Shown piece after piece: positions 7,385 to 13,729 of a stretch of DNA of 39,342 bases (positions within the stretch are counted from its first letter, which is position 1; every line of letters starts with the position of its first letter). Below the pieces are notes generated by a model. It searched no databases, was not told where the DNA came from, and saw nothing but the letters and a program-made list of their open reading frames with translations. The DNA is from a virus. The position numbers and the translations under genes are program-made. The stretch is from positions 1 through 39,342 of the IMG/VR virus record IMGVR_UViG_3300033388_005916; one strand, given 5' to 3'.

Positions 7385-7403
7385 TTTTACTAACGAATAG
7401 CAT

Positions 7404-7468
7404 ATAACAAATCGCTGAACCTGACTCCGCCCGTGTAACGGGCGTAGTCGATTGGCTTGGTATTGTAC
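7404..7468 (+). repeat. attC site 3 (degenerate right end)
   Basis: Left box ATAACAAATCGC as in the other sites; inner arms GACTCCGCCCG and CGGGCGTAGTC pair around TGTAA; right side GGCTTGGTATTGTAC. The core that should read GTTRNNY is ATTGTAC here, so the recombination point is altered and the site may be inactive. Confidence 0.7.
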
Positions 7469-7475
7469 AGAATTT

Positions 7476-7691
7476 ATGAAAACAATAAAAATTCATTCTC
7501 AAAAAACTTGTCCTAAATGCGGCAGTGATAAATGGCATAGTTGTTGGGAGATGATTTTATTCGCTAAATGTAATAATTGTAACAATATTTGGCAATTGAT
7601 TAATGTTATACACACTGAAGAAATTCAGGGGATTGCCTTGCACCGAGAGAAGTTGACAGGTGAGAAATCGGTCCGGATAATTGGCAGTTGA
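7476..7691 (+). CDS. Cassette 4 zinc-ribbon protein
   Basis: 71 residues with CPKCGSDKWHSC and AKCNNCNN, a compact zinc ribbon, then an unrelated basic tail. ATG 7476 is chosen over an in-frame TTG at 7452 that falls in attC3. No SD is obvious; translation could depend on the upstream attC structure. Function unknown. Confidence 0.65.
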   Translation: MKTIKIHSQKTCPKCGSDKWHSCWEMILFAKCNNCNNIWQLINVIHTEEIQGIALHREKLTGEKSVRIIGS

Positions 7692-7737
7692 TAATCCGGT
7701 AGCCAAAACCGTAAAATAAATAAATGCTGCTCTGTGT

Positions 7738-7802
7738 ATAACAAATCGCTTAACTCTGAATTCACTCGACAACGAGTGAATCAGGTTAGCTTAGTGTTAG
7801 CC
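7738..7802 (+). repeat. attC site 4
   Basis: 65 bp, identical to attC1 over 62 bp, ending with core GTTAGCC, a perfect match to GTTRRRY-type sites. Same extrahelical T and A. The repeat of this site shows that cassettes 1 and 4 share a source or that one site was copied. Confidence 0.85.
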
Positions 7803-7821
7803 GCCATGTAAGGAGAAAAAT

Positions 7822-7995
7822 ATGCTCTATGATGTAAAATTTAATGACCTTTTTGATAACAAAAAACAGGCTGTAATTTGTTATCTTAGCTTAGAAAGAC
7901 GATATCAAGAATTATATAAACAATTAAGAGAACAAAAAAACGAAACAAATCAAATTATTTTGTTAGGTTATACAAATTATATAAAAGGCATATAA
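7822..7995 (+). CDS. Cassette 5 protein, unknown
   Basis: 57 residues, amphipathic helix-rich (CYLSLERRYQELYKQLREQK). SD AAGGAG seven bases ahead. The TAA stop overlaps the ATAACAA left box of the next attC. Coiled-coil-like; no family recognised. Confidence 0.7.
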   Translation: MLYDVKFNDLFDNKKQAVICYLSLERRYQELYKQLREQKNETNQIILLGYTNYIKGI

Positions 7996-8009
7996 CAAAA
8001 CGCTCAACC
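7992..8009 (+). repeat. Truncated attC site 5
   Basis: ATAACAAAACGCTCAACC matches the left quarter of attC2 (ATAACAAAGCGCTCAACC) but no inverted arm and no GTGTTA core follows. The array was therefore cut off here by a deletion or by joining to the phage gene at 8034. Confidence 0.7.
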
Positions 8010-8033
8010 ATCAAAAGACAGCAGGAAACTAAA

Positions 8034-8210
8034 ATGGAATATCAAAAATATGAATTTTGTAAAGCAATAAATTGTTGTAGTTTTAAAAATAAATGTTTTA
8101 ACATTAATTGTATTCGTACTGCAAAAGAATTTCATAAATGGCTAGTGGCTAATGGGTTTAAGATTGTTAAACAAACTTCTACTAAAAAAAATAGAAGAGA
8201 AAGATCATAA
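8034..8210 (+). CDS. Small cysteine-rich protein
   Basis: 58 residues with five Cys in residues 9-26 (FCKAINCCSFKNKCFNINC) then a basic tail ending NRRERS. Weak SD (CAGGAAA). Overlaps the next start as TAATG. Possible small metal-binding protein; unknown function. Confidence 0.6.
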   Translation: MEYQKYEFCKAINCCSFKNKCFNINCIRTAKEFHKWLVANGFKIVKQTSTKKNRRERS

Positions 8211-8365
8211 TGAAAATCGAAATGAGTATTAAAAGTATTTTACAATTAATTATAAAAAATATTGAAAATAAAAATTATTTTAATGCTATAGAATTAGCGA
8301 ATTCTATCATAGAACAAATAGAAAAACAAGAGAAAAATAAAGAAAAGACATCTAAAGATGATTAA
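8210..8365 (+). CDS. Small helical protein
   Basis: 51 residues, one long Ile/Glu/Lys helix (IKSILQLIIKNIENKNYFNA), coupled to both neighbours: TAATG overlap upstream and an 8-base overlap with the gene at 8358. Unknown. Confidence 0.55.
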   Translation: MKIEMSIKSILQLIIKNIENKNYFNAIELANSIIEQIEKQEKNKEKTSKDD

Positions 8366-8636
8366 ATGGTATGAAAAATATAAAAAACTCAATTCAGTGT
8401 TATTTACATATGATAATAGCGGTAAAAAATTAAACCTTCCGCCTCCATATAAAAGTAGAAGAAATAAAGATTATGATACCGTAGATATTGAAGGAAAATA
8501 TGGCATGGATCAATTATATAAAATTATAGGTTGGACTATGGAACCACCATTTAAAGCAGCTTATCCGTGTGTAGCTATAATGTTTGAAAATTTGTATAAT
8601 TTTGAGAAAATCTGGTGGCATTATGAGGATTGTTGA
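8358..8636 (+). CDS. Hypothetical protein
   Basis: 92 residues, Tyr/Trp-rich with a conserved-looking stretch DVDIEGKYG-like (YDTVDIEGKYGMDQLYK) and WTMEPPFKAAYPCVAIMF. No family recognised. Overlaps the end of the previous gene. Confidence 0.65.
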   Translation: MIKWYEKYKKLNSVLFTYDNSGKKLNLPPPYKSRRNKDYDTVDIEGKYGMDQLYKIIGWTMEPPFKAAYPCVAIMFENLYNFEKIWWHYEDC

Positions 8637-8643
8637 GTAAATA

Positions 8644-9027
8644 ATGATTAATCTAAAAAGTTTATTTGCCGAATCGAAACCATCTGATGGAACCAGGATT
8701 TTAATAATTAAATACGCACAGTCGTTTTATGATTTTGATGAACACATGCCTCTCTTCAGTCCAACAACTGAACTCACAAATCTTTATGAAAGCCATAAAA
8801 TTTCGTGGGATGAATATTCGGCCAAGTTTATCATTGAGATGGAACCGAGATGGCCTCAAATATCGATTCTGCGGCGACGTTGTGATAAGGGTAGTACAAT
8901 CACCCTACTCAGTTTTGAGTATGACTCTCAGCGCTCTCATAGTTGTATTCTGAAGGATTTAATAGCAGAATGCAACTTTTGGACAAAAACAAGCGAAAAT
9001 CAGGGTAAAATAGATGAGAAAATATAA
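8644..9027 (+). CDS. DUF488 family protein
   Basis: 127 residues. The opening SDGTRILIIKYAQSFY, the middle SWDEYSAKFIIEMEP, and TITLLSFEYD followed by SHSCILKDLI match the pattern of DUF488 proteins (DGxRILxxR, WxxY, VTLLxxExD, CHRxxL), but the usual Cys-His-Arg of the last motif is Ser-His-Ser here. DUF488 proteins are short alpha/beta proteins of unknown function. It follows the cassette array and may itself be acquired cargo. Confidence 0.65.
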   Translation: MINLKSLFAESKPSDGTRILIIKYAQSFYDFDEHMPLFSPTTELTNLYESHKISWDEYSAKFIIEMEPRWPQISILRRRCDKGSTITLLSFEYDSQRSHSCILKDLIAECNFWTKTSENQGKIDEKI

Positions 9028-9223
9028 TTCAGCCTCAAACAGTTTAAGACCCGGACAACTAAATAGAATTACGGCAAGAATAAAAGATAAATCAATTGTT
9101 TTCTTGCCCTACTGGAAGAAAGGGATGAAAGTAGAATGTCCTAATTGTAAAGAAAAAATTAAAGAACCCTATAAATGTAAATGCGGGACAGAATTTGAAA
9201 TAAGGGTTAAGTTAAGCATGTAA
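9014..9223 (+). CDS. Small zinc-ribbon protein
   Basis: 69 residues, basic N-terminus and a C-terminal CPNCKEKIKEPYKCKCG zinc-binding motif. Overlaps the DUF488 gene by 14 bases. Role unknown. Confidence 0.7.
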   Translation: MRKYNSASNSLRPGQLNRITARIKDKSIVFLPYWKKGMKVECPNCKEKIKEPYKCKCGTEFEIRVKLSM

Positions 9224-9251
9224 ATAAACTATTAAAAAGGAGAATAATGTA

Positions 9252-9395
9252 ATGGAATTTATTAAAGACATTATATTGAAAATTAAAATAAAAATATTTA
9301 ACAAGTCATTAAGAAACTTTAGTGATAAAACTTCAAGATATATCGGAATAAGAAATTATTGTTATGATGATTGTGGATTTATTAAAAAAAATTGA
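9252..9395 (+). CDS. Micro-protein, basic
   Basis: 47 residues, N-terminal amphipathic Lys/Ile helix (IKDIILKIKIKIFNKSLRN), C-terminal YCYDDCG. SD AAAGGAGAATAATG sits just ahead. Unknown. Confidence 0.6.
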   Translation: MEFIKDIILKIKIKIFNKSLRNFSDKTSRYIGIRNYCYDDCGFIKKN

Positions 9396-9418
9396 TGATA
9401 TAATAGGAAAATAATATA

Positions 9419-9616
9419 ATGATGATTACCGAGGAACAATGGTTACAGGCGAAAGAATATTTTGATAGCATATTCGATGGATATAAAAGATTAACAGGAA
9501 TTCCAGGAGTTTGTGTAGATTACACAATAGAAAATGTCCTTGAACCATTACTTAAACAGTATAATGATGGTATAAGAACTGAAGAACTCTATAATAATAT
9601 GTTGAACGTAGAATAA
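9419..9616 (+). CDS. Hypothetical acidic protein
   Basis: 65 residues, acidic, helical (EEQWLQAKEYFDSIFDGYKR). SD AGGAAAATAAT. No family recognised. Confidence 0.7.
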   Translation: MMITEEQWLQAKEYFDSIFDGYKRLTGIPGVCVDYTIENVLEPLLKQYNDGIRTEELYNNMLNVE

Positions 9617-9630
9617 GCAAGGTATAAATT

Positions 9631-9999
9631 ATGAAAAAAATATCGGATTACATAAGGGATAGTTTGCTAAAACAAAAAGGATTATTATTACCGGCTTCAC
9701 ATAAACCGTTGGCCGTATTGAGAAAGACACAATGGAATACTGTGTTTGAAAGAATGTGCCGAAATCGTTTATTGTTTGGTGGATATAGATACGGGGAATT
9801 ACATACGGAGAGCAGTAAATCATGTTCATCAGTAGAAGATATAAAGCTACGATTAGATTTATATACCAAGACCGGAAATTTAGAATATTTAGTTGATGCT
9901 GCAAATTATGCTATGCTTGAATTTACTTATTCAAAACATAAGAACGCGCATTTTAAATCAGGCGATGATAATGTTCATAGTATAGGATATAAAGTATAA
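9631..9999 (+). CDS. Conserved phage protein of unknown function
   Basis: 122 residues. The motif RNRLLFGGYRYGEL, then TGNLEYLVDAANYAMLEF and HKNAHFKSGDD, is a pattern I recognise from a widespread phage protein family without assigned function: a two-helix body with a conserved RYG and a D-A-N-x-x-x-L-E-F helix. No catalytic assignment made. Follows 9419 by 14 bases. Confidence 0.75.
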   Translation: MKKISDYIRDSLLKQKGLLLPASHKPLAVLRKTQWNTVFERMCRNRLLFGGYRYGELHTESSKSCSSVEDIKLRLDLYTKTGNLEYLVDAANYAMLEFTYSKHKNAHFKSGDDNVHSIGYKV

Positions 10000-10021
10000 A
10001 TAATATTTTAAGGAGAATACA

Positions 10022-10225
10022 ATGATAGAAATAACCGATCCTGATGAAATTTATGACCTAATTCTTCATTGGGGAAGCCGTAATATGTGGAAATCGAAAA
10101 TTAATACAGAGCTTAAGGTAAAACAAAATAAATCTTCTACCGAAAAAGAATATGCTTTTTTAAAAAACATATGTGACGAATTACCGGATTTAAATCTCAA
10201 AAAGAAGAAGAAAGAAAAATATTAA
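10022..10225 (+). CDS. Hypothetical protein
   Basis: 67 residues, acidic start (IEITDPDEIYDLIL), lysine-rich end (LNLKKKKKEKY). SD AAGGAGAATACA. Unknown. Confidence 0.7.
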   Translation: MIEITDPDEIYDLILHWGSRNMWKSKINTELKVKQNKSSTEKEYAFLKNICDELPDLNLKKKKKEKY

Positions 10226-10231
10226 AATATT

Positions 10232-10450
10232 ATGATAACATATAGATTAATAGATGAATTAAATAATGATTATTATTATGGTTTAATCTGGAATAGTAAA
10301 AATGAATTAATTAATTTTTTTAGAGCTATGGTGTTATGGAGAATACATAATTTAAATTCCGTATATAAAATAGAAGAATCCGACGCTAGTAAAAATGAAA
10401 TAAAAAAATATAATATTACAGAATTTTTATATAATGAGTATTTAAGTTAA
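10232..10450 (+). CDS. Hypothetical protein
   Basis: 72 residues, aromatic- and Asn-rich (DELNNDYYYGLIWNSKNEL) with an acidic C-terminus. No SD is seen; likely coupled to 10022, which ends six bases upstream. Unknown. Confidence 0.55.
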   Translation: MITYRLIDELNNDYYYGLIWNSKNELINFFRAMVLWRIHNLNSVYKIEESDASKNEIKKYNITEFLYNEYLS

Positions 10451-10520
10451 TAATAAAATTTGGATTGATTAATTTTTCATCAAAAGGTAGCTTAACAAAA
10501 CTAAATTTTAGGAGAAGATA

Positions 10521-10778
10521 ATGATAGGTGTAGAACAAATCCAACCGCTATGTAAAGTAGAATGTTTAAATACTAATTGCGAATTTCATTTAGAAACTAG
10601 GTATTTTTTCGGATGTAATTTAAAACATATCATGATATCACAAACAGGGGAATGTATAAAATATCAAAAAATTCTACGTACTACAGAGGAGAAGAAATGT
10701 GCTATGTCTAAGTTTAAAAGAACTACTACGGAAAATAAAGTAGATGATATAAAAAAATTTTTAAAAAAGGATATATAA
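10521..10778 (+). CDS. Hypothetical cysteine-containing protein
   Basis: 85 residues with six Cys in the first half (LCKVECLNTNCEFHLE, FGCNLKH, GECIKY), spaced as in small metal-binding domains, and a basic C-terminal half. SD AGGAGAAG. Overlaps the next start by one base. Confidence 0.7.
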   Translation: MIGVEQIQPLCKVECLNTNCEFHLETRYFFGCNLKHIMISQTGECIKYQKILRTTEEKKCAMSKFKRTTTENKVDDIKKFLKKDI

Positions 10779-11008
10779 TGAGATTTATTATATTAAATAT
10801 TGTATTTTTTTTTATCGGGATATCAATTGGATATTTTATAACTAAATTTATAACCAAAAGATCATCATCAAATGATCCTTATGAAGAACCTAATACCCGG
10901 AAAGATTTAAATAAACATACTAATAAAATGTGTTCTCCTGATATTGAAGAAGAAAATGATTCTTTAAGAGATATTATGTTAAATCGGCTTTGGAAAAAAC
11001 CGGAATAA
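10778..11008 (+). CDS. Single-pass membrane protein
   Basis: 76 residues, N-terminal transmembrane helix (IILNIVFFFIGISIGYFI) followed by a basic stretch and an acidic C-terminal tail, predicting an N-out or anchor topology with a cytoplasmic tail. Coupled to 10521. Unknown. Confidence 0.7.
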   Translation: MRFIILNIVFFFIGISIGYFITKFITKRSSSNDPYEEPNTRKDLNKHTNKMCSPDIEEENDSLRDIMLNRLWKKPE

Positions 11009-11016
11009 AGTAAATT

Positions 11017-11163
11017 GTGAAACTAGATAAAAGTAATCCAGTAAAATATTTAATTATACCAAGGATATGTAAAGAATGTGGACATACTTATTATTCGATT
11101 TTATTAAAAGACGATACACCATTATGTTGTCCTATATGTAAAACCTGGATGACATTTAAATAA
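11017..11163 (+). CDS. Micro zinc-ribbon protein
   Basis: 48 residues from GTG 11017. CKECGHTYYS and LCCPICKTW give a four-Cys ribbon 20 residues apart. No clear SD. Fourth small zinc ribbon in the first 12 kb. Confidence 0.6.
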   Translation: MKLDKSNPVKYLIIPRICKECGHTYYSILLKDDTPLCCPICKTWMTFK

Positions 11164-11178
11164 AAAGGAGAATAATAA

Positions 11179-11250
11179 ATGTTTATGCTAGGATTTATGG
11201 TTGGATTTATAGTAGGAGTTATTGCCATTGTTTTAATGATTAATGAATAG
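11179..11250 (+). CDS. 23-residue membrane micro-protein
   Basis: MFMLGFMVGFIVGVIAIVLM plus INE: almost entirely one transmembrane helix with GxxxG-like Gly spacing. Strong SD AAAGGAGAATAATAA directly upstream supports translation despite its size. Unknown. Confidence 0.55.
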   Translation: MFMLGFMVGFIVGVIAIVLMINE

Positions 11251-11282
11251 ATTTTATGGAGAATAAAATAAGGAAAATAAAG

Positions 11283-11459
11283 ATGAAAGTTAAAATTTAT
11301 TTAAATAATGGTAAGAAATGTTTTAAAGGTGATATCACTATCCAAGAATATAATGATCTTTGTCGGTTACAAGATAAACTGGATGAATCTAACGAAAAAT
11401 TAACAAATAATGAGATAGTTTTATTGTTAAAAGAGATTAGTAATAATAAGATTTTTTAA
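11283..11459 (+). CDS. Hypothetical protein
   Basis: 58 residues from ATG 11283, which has AAGGAAAATAA upstream; the frame is open to ATG 11256, which lacks an SD. Sequence MKVKIYLNNGKKCFKGDITI then helices. Unknown. Confidence 0.6.
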   Translation: MKVKIYLNNGKKCFKGDITIQEYNDLCRLQDKLDESNEKLTNNEIVLLLKEISNNKIF

Positions 11460-11490
11460 CAATTTTATAGTGATTTCTAAGGAGAATGTA

Positions 11491-11682
11491 ATGATTAAAA
11501 GATATAATTTAATTTTAGATTTAAATGGTAATTATGTAAAATTTGATGAAATAAAAAAAGTTATTTTAAAGTTAAAAAGATATGATATAGAAGAAGATTA
11601 TGAGTATGATGGCGCTAATATGATAGAACGTAATGCAGGTGATTATATTAAATTCGATGATGTAATAAACTTATTTAAATAG
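11491..11682 (+). CDS. Hypothetical protein
   Basis: 63 residues; ATG 11491 is chosen for the AAGGAGAATGTA just before it, although a GTG at 11470 is in frame. Acidic, beta-rich, with a repeated KFDE/KFDD motif (YVKFDEIKK, YIKFDDVIN). Unknown. Confidence 0.65.
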   Translation: MIKRYNLILDLNGNYVKFDEIKKVILKLKRYDIEEDYEYDGANMIERNAGDYIKFDDVINLFK

Positions 11683-11707
11683 TTTTTTAATCTATGTGTG
11701 CTATAGT
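11683..11707 (+). promoter_or_regulatory. Possible promoter with extended -10 (copy A)
   Basis: T6-AATCTATGTGTGCTATAGT: TGTGCTATAGT resembles an extended -10. A close copy lies at 12059 (TTTTTTAATCTATATGTGC) and a looser one at 13109 (GTGCTATAGTCT). Each is in an intergenic gap before a gene or control region. Confidence 0.35.
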
Positions 11708-11765
11708 TTTAAGAGGTTTTAGTATTTTTTTTAATATATAATTTAATAAAAAGGAAAATTTTTTA

Positions 11766-12053
11766 ATGGTATTTAATAGAAAGAATTTAATAGAATTAAA
11801 GGAAAGTTTGAGATCATATCTTGATGTAAATTGTAATTATTTTTGTAACATTGATTGTATGTATTTAAATAAATTATTTGATACATGTAGTTTACTTGGA
11901 GGCAATATTAATAGATGTAATAATATATGTGGTGAATTAAAATCAATTCTTAGTAAAATATTAGCAGAAGATACTCATAATAAAGAAAAATTAAAAAATG
12001 TATTAAAAAATAGAGGAATAAAAGGTAAATTAATAGATCAATTTGTAGGATAA
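11766..12053 (+). CDS. Hypothetical cysteine-containing protein
   Basis: 95 residues, eight Cys mostly between residues 23 and 60 (NCNYFCNIDCMYL, TCSL, RCNNICGE), then a lysine-rich helix. Could be a small metal-binding protein. SD AAAAGGAAAA is 10 bases ahead. Confidence 0.7.
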   Translation: MVFNRKNLIELKESLRSYLDVNCNYFCNIDCMYLNKLFDTCSLLGGNINRCNNICGELKSILSKILAEDTHNKEKLKNVLKNRGIKGKLIDQFVG

Positions 12054-12104
12054 TAGTATTTTTTTTAATCTATATGTGCATACGTCTACAGGAGAATATA
12101 AAAC

Positions 12105-12263
12105 ATGGAAGTAATAATAGGTAATAAAAAATATGATAGTGAAAAAAATCCAATAACAATAACACTGACATCTAAAAAAAAACAATTTTTATACTATAAT
12201 CTTATAAAAAATAAATATAAAAATGTAAAAAAAATGAATGGAAATGTAATTTATATTTGGTGA
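12105..12263 (+). CDS. Small basic protein
   Basis: 52 residues, beta-strand-like start (MEVIIGNKKYDSEKNPITIT), then strongly basic. SD CAGGAGAATATAA. Possible promoter copy B (12059-12088) lies upstream. Unknown. Confidence 0.6.
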   Translation: MEVIIGNKKYDSEKNPITITLTSKKKQFLYYNLIKNKYKNVKKMNGNVIYIW

Positions 12264-12303
12264 TTTAGTTAGTTTTTTTTGAAATTTTTTAAGGAGAATT
12301 GTT

Positions 12304-12579
12304 GTGGCAGATAAAAAGATATATTTAGTTACAATAAATGGCGTCTGGGCTGTTGAAATAGTAAAAATAACATTTGATGAAAAAGACGCAATTAAAGCTG
12401 CCGATGATGCTTTAAAAAAAGAAATGGATGATTATAATATTATAATGGTCAAACAATATACTTTAGGTATAATTTTATATGATAAAGATATAGATAAGTA
12501 TAAAAATAAGGATAGAGATAAATATAGAGATAGACACTGTAAAACAATTTATGATAAACGAAAACATATTGTAAAATAA
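12304..12579 (+). CDS. Hypothetical protein
   Basis: 91 residues from GTG 12304 (SD AAGGAGAATT). MADKKIYLVTINGVWAVEIV, a helix, and a C-terminal tail of repeated Asp-Lys-Tyr/Arg (DKDIDKYKNKDRDKYRDR). Unknown. Confidence 0.7.
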   Translation: MADKKIYLVTINGVWAVEIVKITFDEKDAIKAADDALKKEMDDYNIIMVKQYTLGIILYDKDIDKYKNKDRDKYRDRHCKTIYDKRKHIVK

Positions 12580-12601
12580 GTAATTTTTTTAGGAGATTTT
12601 A

Positions 12602-12766
12602 ATGGCCGGATTGGGTTTTTTATTATTTATTTCAGGAGCTTTTTTATATTTTTTATATGAAATTTATTGGTTTACTTATATTAGAAAAAAAATTGAAAAA
12701 GATATATGTAAAAGATTGAATTTAGATTATAAAAAATCATCTTATCGTAGATTTAAAAAAGGCTAA
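12602..12766 (+). CDS. Small membrane protein
   Basis: 54 residues: N-terminal transmembrane helix (LGFLLFISGAFLYFLYEIYW) then a basic cytoplasmic tail. SD AGGAGA. Its last codons join directly to an HNH remnant. Confidence 0.65.
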   Translation: MAGLGFLLFISGAFLYFLYEIYWFTYIRKKIEKDICKRLNLDYKKSSYRRFKKG

Positions 12767-12767
12767 T

Positions 12768-12884
12768 CAGATAAGATCTTTATTTTTTAATGTAAAAATA
12801 GAACGAAAATTATTAGCTAAAATGTTTAGTGTTACACATGGCCATATAGGGCGTATTATTAATAATAAACTATGGAAACAATAG
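12768..12884 (+). pseudogene. C-terminal remnant of HNH homing endonuclease
   Basis: 38 codons ending TAG (QIRSLFFNVKIERKLLAKMF, then a helix-turn-helix ending KLWKQ) match the C-terminal DNA-binding end of the HNH gene at 26352. No start codon or N-terminal part here. One of four non-intact copies in the window. Confidence 0.65.
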
Positions 12885-13193
12885 ATTGATTTTAAGTTAA
12901 TTTTTTGAATATTTTTTTTAATAAATATTTTGCTAATTTTTATGATATTTTTTTGAAATTTTAATGCTATTTTTTGAGATTTAAATTCTGATAAATTTTT
13001 TAGTATATTTTTTTATATTTTTTATGAGATATTATATAATTATTTTAATCATTATATTGTTATTTTTTATGTTATAAATTGAGATTTTTTTGATTCATAA
13101 TTTTGATATTTTTTTTAATTGATAAGTGCTATAGTCTAACAAGAGCTATTCGCGATCCAAATATAGAGAGGAGGGACCCTTTTATCAAATTAT
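12885..13193. other. T-tract-rich gene-free region
   Basis: Over 240 bases of the plus strand are built from repeated TTTTTT-type tracts separated by short A/G/T spacers (e.g. ATTTTTTGA, TATTTTTTTTAAT), so the DNA is probably curved and easily melted. No gene. Ends with a GTGCTATAGTCT promoter-like copy (13109-13136) and GAGGAGGGACCC. Immediately precedes the 57-bp repeats. Confidence 0.55.
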
Positions 13194-13440
13194 TGGCATC
13201 CAATATGCAAATAAGCATCAATAATACCACAATAATACCATAGAAATTACTGGCATTACTAATGCAATATATTCAAATATCATACCAATGAAATTCTGAT
13301 ATATAATATGCAATTATGCATCGAAAATACCAACAAAATATCATTAAAATTATTGGTATTCAAGTTGCGATATATTCAAATATTATATTAATGAAATATC
13401 AACTAAAATACTGGTATATAATATGCATTTAATTCAAAAA
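13194..13440 (+). repeat. Five imperfect tandem repeats of about 57 bp, each with a -24/-12 motif
   Basis: Units begin at 13194, 13251, 13297, 13354 and 13412 (spacing 57, 46, 57 and 58). Each starts with a motif: TGGCATCCAATATGCA, TGGCATTACTAATGCA, TGATATATAATATGCA, TGGTATTCAAGTTGCG, TGGTATATAATATGCA. The rest of each unit has ATATTCAAATAT-type and AATGAAAT-type blocks. It could be a replication-origin iteron array, an array of promoters or decoys, or a regulator-binding cluster. No gene inside. Confidence 0.7.
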
Positions 13441-13482
13441 CTATGTCAAACTATGATATTATCATCAATATACCCGTCATAT

Positions 13483-13601
13483 ACTGGCGAAACCCCAGTG
13501 TTGATGCACCTTACACTGGTCCGGCTTGTTCTAGCCTATTAAACCATATCATCTATGCAATATGCCCTAGAAAATTTGATGCCCTCAGATCGATGATATG
13601 G
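13483..13601 (+). ncRNA. Candidate structured RNA or leader
   Basis: Clearly richer in G+C than its surroundings. CCAGTGT (13495-13501) pairs with ACACTGG (13513-13519); CCAGT can alternatively pair with the ACTGG at 13483-13487, giving two exclusive hairpins. GGCT/AGCC forms a small hairpin around 13523-13536. CCATATCATC (13544-13553) pairs perfectly with GATGATATGG (13592-13601). ATGCCCT occurs twice in the last loop. May be an RNA switch, or the stem of an origin. Confidence 0.5.
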
Positions 13602-13668
13602 AGCTTTTTAGAAAAAGGCTAATTAATACAATGGTTTACACTATCGGTTTTTACCCGTTATTAGATAT

Positions 13669-13684
13669 TGGCATAAGGTATGCA
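13669..13684 (+). promoter_or_regulatory. Sigma-54-like -24/-12 promoter
   Basis: TGGCATAAGGTATGCA, followed by TACTATATAGTATATATCATTAA. The same downstream pattern follows the 14061 site, so the two are homologous promoters. Lies 46 bases before the ATG at 13730. Confidence 0.65.
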
Positions 13685-13729
13685 TACTATATAGTATATA
13701 TCATTAACCCTTTAATAGGAGGTTCGAAA

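Larger units (their letters stand above)
6433..8009 (+). mobile_element. Integron gene-cassette array without integrase (CALIN-like)
   Basis: Five small genes in the same orientation, each followed by an attC-type site with ATAACAA at the left end and a GTTRNNY-type core at the right end, with an internal inverted repeat carrying unpaired extrahelical bases. The layout of one short gene, one attC, then next gene is the definition of an integron cassette array. No IntI gene or attI site is visible in the window, so any excision would need an integrase from elsewhere. Flanked by ordinary phage genes on both sides. Confidence 0.8.

Noticed and set aside
6806-7772. Minus-strand open frames across the cassettes
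   Set aside because: They run through attC hairpins and oppose the SD-led plus-strand cassette genes.
6747-7802. CRISPR-like or transposon-end repeats
   Set aside because: Spacing is gene-sized, and the sites have attC boxes and extrahelical bases instead.
6433-8009. IntI integrase in or near the array
   Set aside because: No tyrosine recombinase motifs (R...HxxR...Y) in any frame of neighbouring genes that I could see.
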